NCBI GenBank assembly: GCA_003222235.1
Contig: QHVD01000149.1
Coordinates: forward strand, 1 to 19,548
Reading direction: 5' to 3'
DNA: 19,548 nucleotides
From: Gemmatimonadota bacterium
GTDB lineage: Bacteria > Gemmatimonadota > Gemmatimonadetes > Gemmatimonadales > GWC2-71-9
Below, piece after piece: positions 14,686-19,548 of this stretch. A program made the translations under genes and the position numbers. The notes beneath the pieces are model-generated. The model had not been told where the DNA came from. It was given only the letters and a program-made list of their open reading frames with translations, and did not search any database. Each line of letters starts with the position of its first letter. Position 1 is the stretch's first letter.

Positions 14686-15471
14686 TTAGAAGAGGTTCCC
14701 CGCCCTCACCCTGAAGTCCACGTTATCCTGCACCCACTTCCACAGGTTGGCCTGCCGGTCGAGGGGCTGATCGGACTGCACCTGCCGATGCCAGCCGACC
14801 ATGACGGGGGCGTCCTGCGTCCAAAGCCGGACGCGCTTGCGCCGGATCAGCCGTTTCCACGCATCGCCGATGGTAGGCGACGCATAGAGGAGGCGCACCG
14901 TCACGCTCCGCGACACGAACTCGAGCGAGCTGAAGTCGATGCGCGCGATCGCGTTGTCGCTCTTGGCCTGTTGCATGTTCCCCGGCACGTCGGGCGTCCC
15001 GTCGCTCAGGACCACGACGCTCATGGGCGCGAGGATCAGGCCGCGCTCCTTGGCGAGCACGGCCACCTGCTTGAAGAAGGTATTGAAGTCGGTGAACGCG
15101 TCGCGCGGCGGGAACCACCCCCGCAAATCGGACGCGATTTGCTCGCGGCTGCTATTGGCGAAGTCGTCGATCGGGTGGAACGCTTTCGGCTCGCCGGGGC
15201 GCTCGCCGCCGATCGAGGTCACGAACAGCGCGGTGGGGGTCCGCAGGCCGCCCAGGCCGTGCAGGTGCGCGTAGATGTAGTACGACGCGAATTCGGTGGC
15301 GTCGTCGTATTGACCCTTGAACGACCCGCTCACGTCGATCCCGACGATGAGGGTCGAGTTCCCGGGCTTGCCATGCTCCGGCCGCTCCTGGGCCGGAGCG
15401 GCCCCGGCGGCCGCCGCGACCGTCGCGACCGCCGCGAGCAGCGCGACCGGGTAGCGACGCCGCGACATCAT
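14686..15471 (-). CDS. Secreted von Willebrand factor A-like domain protein
   Basis: 261 aa. The N-terminus (MMSRRRYPVALLAAVATVAAAAGAAPAQ) is a signal peptide with likely cleavage after Ala27. A vWA-like domain follows with a complete-looking metal site: Asp46-x-Ser48-x-Ser50 (GIDVSGSF), a threonine in FTDFNTFF (Thr127 or Thr131) and Asp157 in VVVLSDGTPD. The rest (FVSRSVTVRLLYASP, RKRVRLWTQDAPVMVGWHR) is not a recognised domain. No C-terminal membrane anchor is seen, so it is probably periplasmic or secreted. The start is fixed by the ATGA overlap with the upstream membrane-protein gene; the frame remains open further upstream but only as a shadow of that gene. The pair likely functions together. 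Role unknown. Confidence 0.75.
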   Translation of the reverse strand: MMSRRRYPVALLAAVATVAAAAGAAPAQERPEHGKPGNSTLIVGIDVSGSFKGQYDDATEFASYYIYAHLHGLGGLRTPTALFVTSIGGERPGEPKAFHPIDDFANSSREQIASDLRGWFPPRDAFTDFNTFFKQVAVLAKERGLILAPMSVVVLSDGTPDVPGNMQQAKSDNAIARIDFSSLEFVSRSVTVRLLYASPTIGDAWKRLIRRKRVRLWTQDAPVMVGWHRQVQSDQPLDRQANLWKWVQDNVDFRVRAGNLF

Positions 15472-16700
15472 GCGACGCCCCCCGGCACCACGTGTTTGCC
15501 GCTCGGGCTGACGATCGGGGTGCTCGTGAGCACCTGGTCCAGGTTCCGGAACGGCAGCGTGAAGGTGGGCCGCCCCATGATCACCACCACCGCGAAGTTG
15601 GCCCCGGCGGCAAGCAGCTGGAGCACCGGGAGCGAGATCAGCTCGAACAGCTCGCGCGCTTCCTTCTTGAACCACTCCGACTCGGCCTTCAGGGCCTGGA
15701 TCGGGCCGCGCCAGAAGTCCGGCTCGATCGCCGCCGCGGTCGGGCCGCCCACCTTCGCGCCGGCGATGTTCTCGCGGGCCAGGATGCCCAGCAGCGCCGG
15801 GGTTCCGAACCGGCCGAACAGGAACCAGGTCATGGCCCGCACGCCGATCCACCCGAAGGACGCCAACCCGAGCGTCGTGAAGAAACCGAGCTGGAAGCCC
15901 GTTTGCTGGGCGATCCACGGGGTGATCGCGTCGATCAGCTCGCGATACAGGAACATCACTTCGAAGAACATCACGAACCCCTCGACCAGCGCCATCGACA
16001 CGATCTGGGGCACCTTCTTGGCCTCGATGGCGTCGGAGAGCGCCTGAATGGCCGCGAAGCTGCCCGAGATGAGGATGAAGAGGAACGGCCACAGGATGAG
16101 GCTCACCGAGAGCCCCGTCAGCTCGGCGCCGGTCAGGTCCGCCATCACTTCGCTGACCGTGGGCCGCAGCGTGAACGTGAAGATCGTCGCCTCGAGGGCC
16201 GACCAGAACAGGATGAAGAGGAACGCCAGCCACGGGACGCCGGGCCGGAAATACTGGTGCGTCGCCCAGTCGAGCAGGGCCAGCGGCCGCGTGAAGACGA
16301 ACTTGACGAAGCGCAGGACCAGCGACCCGGCGAGCTTCACCAGGCCCCAGATCCACCCCAGCAGCAGGACGCCGAAGCGGAGCAGTCCCGCCCAGTAGAA
16401 CCAGGTCATGCGCACCGCGTCCCACCACGACATCACCAGCGCCGTGAGGAGAGTCGGCCGCCCCGACCGGAACGGCAGCGTGTAGAACAACGCCATGGTG
16501 CCCAGCATCGCCAGGACGAGGACGCCGCAGGGCAGTACAATCAGGACGGCTTTAAGCACGATCTCCCCGACGCTGCCGCCGGAGAGCGCGAAGTCCAGTA
16601 CGATTTTGCTGTAGCCGAGGACCCAGGTGAAGCCGGAAGCAAGCAACTGGAACGTGTCGCGCCACGTTGCCGGCAGAGATTGCTGCAGCAACAAAAGCAT
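15468..16700 (-). CDS. Polytopic membrane protein, unknown family
   Basis: 410 aa from the chosen start. An AAGGAG at 16710-16715 (minus strand) lies nine bases before the ATG at 16700 but directly abuts an ATG at 16709, so the inner ATG (MLLLLQQSLP) is preferred. Roughly eight hydrophobic segments are visible, for example IVLKAVLIVLPCGVLVLAML, FWSALEATIFTFTL, LILWPFLFILISGSFAAI and LLAAGANFAVVVIMG. Between the later ones is a charged cytoplasmic-type stretch PDFWRGPIQALKAESEWFKKEARE. No catalytic motif or known transporter signature is recognised. Its stop overlaps the start of the secreted vWA gene (ATGA), so the two form a two-gene unit divergent from the GroES-like gene. Confidence 0.75.
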   Translation of the reverse strand: MLLLLQQSLPATWRDTFQLLASGFTWVLGYSKIVLDFALSGGSVGEIVLKAVLIVLPCGVLVLAMLGTMALFYTLPFRSGRPTLLTALVMSWWDAVRMTWFYWAGLLRFGVLLLGWIWGLVKLAGSLVLRFVKFVFTRPLALLDWATHQYFRPGVPWLAFLFILFWSALEATIFTFTLRPTVSEVMADLTGAELTGLSVSLILWPFLFILISGSFAAIQALSDAIEAKKVPQIVSMALVEGFVMFFEVMFLYRELIDAITPWIAQQTGFQLGFFTTLGLASFGWIGVRAMTWFLFGRFGTPALLGILARENIAGAKVGGPTAAAIEPDFWRGPIQALKAESEWFKKEARELFELISLPVLQLLAAGANFAVVVIMGRPTFTLPFRNLDQVLTSTPIVSPSGKHVVPGGVA

Positions 16701-16709
16701 ACCGCTCAT

Positions 16710-16715
16710 CTCCTT
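16710..16715 (-). promoter_or_regulatory. Ribosome binding site choosing the inner start of the membrane protein
   Basis: On the minus strand this reads AAGGAG. It is nine bases from the ATG at 16700 and zero bases from the ATG at 16709, which argues for the inner start. Confidence 0.6.
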
Positions 16716-16786
16716 GAGGAGAGCGTCTCGGGAAACGCGGGACCGGGCGCAGAACCGATTAATAGCGCTCGCCGCCCGTCGCCATC

Positions 16787-16800
16787 GTGACGTGCGTCAC
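16787..16800. promoter_or_regulatory. CRP/FNR-like palindromic operator candidate
   Basis: GTGACG-TG-CGTCAC is a perfect 14-bp dyad. It equals the core GTGA-N6-TCAC of CRP-family operators; the outermost bases (C and C) differ from the Escherichia coli TGTGA/TCACA consensus. It lies between two divergent transcription units, centred about 67 bases upstream of the GroES-like start, a typical activator position. Confidence 0.45.
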
Positions 16801-16824
16801 CCCAAAGGGGGTCAGCGGCCGGGG

Positions 16825-16853
16825 CTGACGCCGCCCGCGCTAAGGCGTATACT
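16825..16853 (+). promoter_or_regulatory. Sigma-70-type promoter for the GroES-like gene
   Basis: CTGACG (16825-16830) and TATACT (16848-16853) are separated by 17 bases, a good housekeeping spacing. The predicted start point is about 16860-16861, which coincides with the A of the ATG, so the transcript may be leaderless. No ribosome binding site precedes the ATG, which agrees. Confidence 0.5.
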
Positions 16854-16860
16854 GACGCTC

Positions 16861-17244
16861 ATGCCGGATGAGAGTCCCAAGCGTCTGATCGTGGTCGGCG
16901 ACCGCGTCCTCATCACGCCCGAGGAAGGAGAAGAGCGCACCAACGTCGGGCTTTACCTGCCTCCGACCGCGGTGGAGAGCCGCCAGGTCCAGGGAGGTCG
17001 GATCGTGGCGACCGGGCCGGGCACGCCGATGACCGAGCCGGCAAGCATGGACGACGAGCCGTGGAAGATCCACGGCCCCGAAGTGAAATACCTGCCGATG
17101 CAAGCCGTAGTCGGCGACTACGCCTTGTTTTTTCGGAAGGCGGCCGTGGAGATCACGTTCGAGGGGAAGAAATACCTGGTCGCCCCGCAAGCGGCGATTC
17201 TGGTGCTGGTGCGCGAAGTGCCCGCGGATGAACCCGAAGAGTGA
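16861..17244 (+). CDS. GroES-like co-chaperone (long Cpn10 family)
   Basis: 127 aa with the Cpn10 fold marks: opening strand RLIVVGDRVLITPEEGEERTNVGLYLPP, then VQGGRIVATGPG, and the closing YALFFRKAAVEITFEGKKYLVAPQAAILVLVRE. A segment MDDEPWKIHGPEVKYLPMQA is inserted between the two halves, as in the longer GroES-like proteins of Bacteroidota and relatives. It is a stand-alone gene with no GroEL beside it, so it is more likely a paralogue than the main GroES. The frame is open upstream, but the ATG at 16861 fits both the homology and the promoter at 16825. It converges on the adhesin-E-like gene, leaving 29 bases between stops. Confidence 0.82.
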   Translation: MPDESPKRLIVVGDRVLITPEEGEERTNVGLYLPPTAVESRQVQGGRIVATGPGTPMTEPASMDDEPWKIHGPEVKYLPMQAVVGDYALFFRKAAVEITFEGKKYLVAPQAAILVLVREVPADEPEE

Positions 17245-17273
17245 GACTGACCGAGACGATCAGGGCTCCAGAT

Positions 17274-17684
17274 TCACATTCGCCGGCCACACAAGACTTG
17301 CTCCAATAGCTCCCCGGTAGTCGCCGGCTCGAGCCGGCCCCACTCGGACGCGAAGCTCGGGTCCATCACGGACGCGGTGATGTTGCCCTGCGGATCATAC
17401 ACGACCGCCGTGAGCCAGCGCCACCGATCACGGCAGTCATACTCCACCCTGCCCAGAAGCTCGGTGGCGCCGTTCGAGTACGTGAGCTTGACCCAGGTCA
17501 CGACGGTGCCCTGTGGCGTGTGGGTGACGTTGGAGGAGTAGTAGGTCTGCTCATCACTGCCGGTGTCGGTGCCGACGAGCAGCCAATCGTAAGCCACCCC
17601 CCCCGCCGACTGCCCGTACAACCGCCCCGAACCGGCCAGCAGCAAGAGTGACAACAAGAGGCTCCGAAGGATTCGTTTATGCAT
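17274..17684 (-). CDS. Surface-adhesin-E-like secreted protein
   Basis: 136 aa. A signal peptide (MHKRILRSLLLSLLLLAGSGRLYGQ) probably ends at Gly24-Gln25. The mature part follows the pattern of the surface-adhesin E family: an early Trp in YDWLLVGTDTG, a Tyr pair and TPQGTVVTWVKLTY, a central EYDCRDRWRWL with the conserved Cys, then VYDPQGNITAS and a closing ATTGELLEQVLC with the second Cys, probably disulfide-linked to the first. In Haemophilus the namesake binds host proteins; in environmental bacteria the role is unknown, so the name indicates fold only. A short AG-rich sequence precedes the ATG. Confidence 0.65.
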   Translation of the reverse strand: MHKRILRSLLLSLLLLAGSGRLYGQSAGGVAYDWLLVGTDTGSDEQTYYSSNVTHTPQGTVVTWVKLTYSNGATELLGRVEYDCRDRWRWLTAVVYDPQGNITASVMDPSFASEWGRLEPATTGELLEQVLCGRRM

Positions 17685-17693
17685 GTTCTCGCC

Positions 17694-17899
17694 GTGCCTG
17701 GCCCAGGGTCCGGGAGCCCTCCACTGCAGAGCCCATGCGCCCGGTGTGTTGCGCTAACTGCCTTTTACGTTTGTCGTTAGCCATTCGGACCGGAGGCGCG
17801 GTTTACCGGTTCGTGGCGAGATAGCAACAGATTTGGGGGTGCCTGGCACCACCGCCCCCGCAGGAGCGCCGGCTGCCGGCCGCGTAGGAAGTGCCAGGC
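17694..17899. repeat. Intergenic cluster of GTGCCTGGC-type dyads
   Basis: In the 265-bp gap before recQ, GTGCCTGGC occurs at 17694-17702 and again at 17839-17847, where it forms the palindrome GGTGCC-T-GGCACC (17838-17850). An inverted copy, GTGCCAGGC, is at 17891-17899. GCTAAC (17754-17759) and GTTAGC (17776-17781) form a separate small stem. These may be dispersed repeats or an operator array for the divergent genes; which is unknown. No other gene or clear promoter is seen in the gap. Confidence 0.45.
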
Positions 17900-17949
17900 T
17901 CCGGGCGATTCGGGTCCCGCGTTCTTGCGGCGCGCCGTTTTCTTGGGGA

Positions 17950-19137
17950 ATGACCACGTTCGGCGGTGGGCTCGACGCGGCGCGGCACGCGTTGCGCGAG
18001 CACTTCGGCCACCGGAGCTTCCGCATCCATCAGCTCCGAGTCATCGGGCCGCTCCTCGCCGGGCTGGACGTTCTCGCCGTCCTCCCCACCGGCGCCGGGA
18101 AGTCCCTCTGCTTCCAGCTCCCCGCGCTCATGGCGGACGGCCTCACGCTCGTGATCTCACCCCTCATCTCGCTGATGCAGAACCAGGTCGGCGCGCTGCG
18201 GCATCGCGGGATCGCGGCGGCCTACCTGAACAGCCTGCTTGCGCCCGACCAGCAGCGCGCCATCCTCGCGGCGGCCCTCGCCGGCCGCCTGAAGCTGCTC
18301 TATTGTGCTCCCGAGCGACTGAGCGCGCTGGTGCGCCATCTGACCCGCGCGCGCACGCCGGTCTCGCTGCTCGCGGTGGACGAGGCGCACTGCATCGTCG
18401 AGTGGGGGAACGAGTTTCGCCCGCTGTACCGCCGCCTGGGCAAGTACCGTTATCTCCTCGGCAATCCCCCCACCCTCGCCCTCACCGGCAGCGCCACTGC
18501 CGCCACGCGCGCCGAGATTCTCCGCGTGCTGCGATTGCCGCGGGCGGAGGTGGTCGTCACGTCGTTCGATCGTCCCAACCTGACCTTCGCGGTCGAGAGA
18601 GTGCGCGACGATCGGGGGCGCTTCGCCCGCGTCCACGAGTTGATCCGTCGCGCGACGGGAAGTAGCATCGTGTATGCGCCGACGCGGCGGCTCACCGAGC
18701 TGGTGACGCGGGCGCTGTTGTTGCGCAGCGTGCGCGCAGCGCCTTACCACGCGGGGCTGGCCGGGGCGATGCGGCGGCAGGTGTTGGCGGGCTTCCTGGC
18801 CAACCGTGCCCCGGTCGTGGTAGCGACGAGCGCCTTCGGCATGGGGATCGACAAGCCGGACGTGCGCCGCGTGATCCACTGGGGGCCGCCGCGGACGCTC
18901 GAGTCTTACTATCAGGAAGCGGGGAGGGCGGGGAGGGACGGCCGCCCCGCCGAGTGCCTGATTCTCTGGACGCCGGCGGACTTCGAGTGGGGACAGGGCA
19001 CGCGCGAAACGCGAGCGTACGTCGAGTCCCGAGCGTGCCGGCGGAGGCGGTTGCTGGAGTACTTCGGCGAGCGTCTCGTCGCGTGCAGCGGATGCGACCG
19101 GTGCCCGGCAGGGGGTGCTAAGGGGATGTTGAAATAG
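17950..19137 (+). CDS. recQ: RecQ-family ATP-dependent DNA helicase, short form
   Basis: 395 aa from the ATG at 17950; the frame is open back to a TTG at 17833, but the extra 39 residues overlap intergenic repeats and lack homology. Helicase motifs in order: motif 0 FRIHQ (24-28), Walker A LPTGAGKS with Lys51, LVISPLISLMQNQV, DEAH at 144-147 (DEAHCIVEWGNEFRP, usually ISQWGHDFRP), LTGSATA, FDRPNLTF, and motif VI QEAGRAGRDG. Four cysteines (CRRRRLLEYFGE...CSGCDRC) make the RecQ zinc-binding subdomain. The protein stops right after it and lacks the winged-helix and HRDC domains of full RecQ. It unwinds DNA 3' to 5' in repair and recombination. The end lies seven bases from a REP-like repeat, so the C-terminus may have been truncated. 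Confidence 0.85.
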   Translation: MTTFGGGLDAARHALREHFGHRSFRIHQLRVIGPLLAGLDVLAVLPTGAGKSLCFQLPALMADGLTLVISPLISLMQNQVGALRHRGIAAAYLNSLLAPDQQRAILAAALAGRLKLLYCAPERLSALVRHLTRARTPVSLLAVDEAHCIVEWGNEFRPLYRRLGKYRYLLGNPPTLALTGSATAATRAEILRVLRLPRAEVVVTSFDRPNLTFAVERVRDDRGRFARVHELIRRATGSSIVYAPTRRLTELVTRALLLRSVRAAPYHAGLAGAMRRQVLAGFLANRAPVVVATSAFGMGIDKPDVRRVIHWGPPRTLESYYQEAGRAGRDGRPAECLILWTPADFEWGQGTRETRAYVESRACRRRRLLEYFGERLVACSGCDRCPAGGAKGMLK

Positions 19138-19144
19138 ATCGTTG

Positions 19145-19228
19145 AGGGGTTGCGGGCGCCCTTCAGGGCGTCCACCCAATCCACGTCGGGCCTCTTCAGG
19201 GGGCTTTTGAGCACCCTCCGCAACCCCT
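19145..19228. repeat. REP-like inverted repeat downstream of recQ
   Basis: Outer arms AGGGGTTGCGG (19145-19155) and CCGCAACCCCT (19218-19228) are perfectly inverted over 11 bp. Inside are CGCCCT-TC-AGGGCG (19157-19170, perfect) and CCTCT-TC-AGGGG (19191-19202, one G-U pair). The CT-TC-AG core and 2-nt centre match the hairpins of the 994-1110 element. Part of the 263-bp gap 19138-19400; the rest holds a G10 run at 19274-19283 and the hairpin at 19348. Confidence 0.65.
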
Positions 19229-19347
19229 TCCGCATCCCATCTCCCGGCTCTGAGTGTCACTCCCAGAACGGGCGGGGGGGGGACCCCACCCATCCGTGTG
19301 ATTGCCGTGCCGGGACTGCGGAATACGTTACCGCGAGATAAGTTGGG

Positions 19348-19368
19348 GCGAGAAGCTAGGGTTCTCGC
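19348..19368 (+). terminator. Hairpin in the leader of the aminotransferase gene (terminator or 5' UTR structure)
   Basis: GCGAGAA (19348-19354), a 7-base loop and TTCTCGC (19362-19368) form a perfect 7-bp stem followed by a pyrimidine-rich stretch (TCTGTCATTCCCTTT). It may terminate upstream transcription or structure the leader. No clean U-tract is present. Confidence 0.35.
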
Positions 19369-19400
19369 TCTGTCATTCCCTTTCGTAAGGAACGTGTTCA

Positions 19401-19548
19401 ATGCCAGGCCGCAATTTTCTCTTCGTACCCGGTCCCACCAACGTTCCCGACCGAATTCTCCGCGCGATGCATCGCGCGATGGAGGACCACCGCTCCTCGG
19501 CGTTTCCGCAGCTCACCACCGGGCTGCTCGGCGACCTGAAGAAGATCT
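19401..19548 (+). CDS. Class V aminotransferase, serine/alanine-glyoxylate type (N-terminal fragment)
   Basis: The first 49 residues of a gene that runs off the window. The opening NFLFVPGPTNVPDRILRAMHRAMEDHRSSAFPQL is the hallmark N-terminus of the serine--glyoxylate / alanine--glyoxylate aminotransferase group, PLP enzymes of fold type I; the PGPTNVP loop and the DHRS motif lie at the active site in relatives. The PLP lysine is beyond the window. The ATG has a good ribosome binding site (AAGGA, 19387-19391) nine bases upstream. Substrate specificity cannot be told from this fragment. Confidence 0.85.
   Translation, partial: MPGRNFLFVPGPTNVPDRILRAMHRAMEDHRSSAFPQLTTGLLGDLKKI

Noticed and set aside
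14629..16790. Long plus-strand open frames opposite the vWA and membrane-protein genes.
   Set aside because: They are antisense shadows in GC-rich DNA; the minus-strand frames have a signal peptide, membrane segments, a ribosome binding site and a coupled start.
17753..17784. GCTAAC...GTTAGC as a possible integron attC site.
   Set aside because: The span is about 28 bases, far shorter than attC sites, and the bases do not fit RYYYAAC/GTTRRRY; no integrase or cassette is nearby.
17833..17949. TTG-initiated N-terminal extension of RecQ.
   Set aside because: The 39 extra residues are encoded by intergenic repeat sequence and precede the usual RecQ start; the ATG at 17950 fits family length.
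1..19548. CRISPR arrays, tRNA or rRNA genes, prophage or transposase genes.
   Set aside because: None seen: there are no regularly spaced direct repeats, cloverleaf sequences, rRNA motifs, or integrase/transposase proteins on either strand.

Overview
This is a high-GC bacterial chromosomal segment. The gene content (a Bacteroidota/Gemmatimonadota-style long GroES-like protein, a BrxA/BrxB bacilliredoxin, a CUAEP-tail radical SAM protein, acyl-CoA catabolism genes) fits a member of Gemmatimonadota or a related lineage. That placement is an inference with no rRNA or marker gene behind it. The many 4-base ATGA/GTGA gene overlaps suggest a strongly operonic genome.

Layout. 1-887: the end of a CorC/HlyC-type protein and a DUF502 membrane protein. 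888-1182: an intergenic gap holding a 117-bp REP-like inverted repeat built from four small palindromes. 1183-14080: one long plus-strand run of genes, almost all overlapping or a few bases apart: MeaB-type G-protein chaperone, B12-dependent acyl-CoA mutase large subunit, an eRF1-like (baeRF) protein, the mutase B12-binding small subunit, an acyl-CoA carboxylase carboxyltransferase, a tripeptidyl-peptidase-II-like S8 lipoprotein protease, an AtuA-family protein (frameshifted) and its separate C-terminal domain, a crotonase, a 61-aa membrane protein, and a radical SAM protein. 14109-14588: a bacilliredoxin behind its own extended -10 promoter. 14686-16709 (minus): a secreted von Willebrand A protein and a polytopic membrane protein. 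16861-17684: a GroES-like protein, convergent with a surface-adhesin-E-like secreted protein. 17950-19137: a short RecQ helicase, followed by a second REP-like element. 19401-end: the start of a class V aminotransferase (serine/alanine-glyoxylate type).

Main observations. (1) The radical SAM gene does not end at the UGA at 14018. Reading through gives the tail Cys-Sec-Ala-Glu-Pro, the CUAEP signature of a known selenoprotein family, and a hairpin with a G in its apical loop lies at the right distance for a bacterial SECIS. (2) The mutase looks like a methylmalonyl-CoA mutase overall but carries Phe51 and Gln169 at the two specificity positions, spaced exactly as in isobutyryl-CoA mutase (Phe80/Gln198) and unlike methylmalonyl-CoA mutase (Tyr89/Arg207). 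Together with a 138-aa separate B12 subunit this points to IcmA/IcmB. (3) MeaB carries an in-frame, palindromic GC-rich insertion of about 35 codons.

How the genes may work together (inference): the large operon looks like a peptide and branched-chain acyl-CoA degradation unit. A surface-anchored exopeptidase would release peptides, the carboxylase/AtuA/crotonase set would handle leucine- or isoprenoid-type acyl-CoAs, and the B12 mutase with its chaperone would isomerise isobutyryl-CoA from valine to butyryl-CoA.
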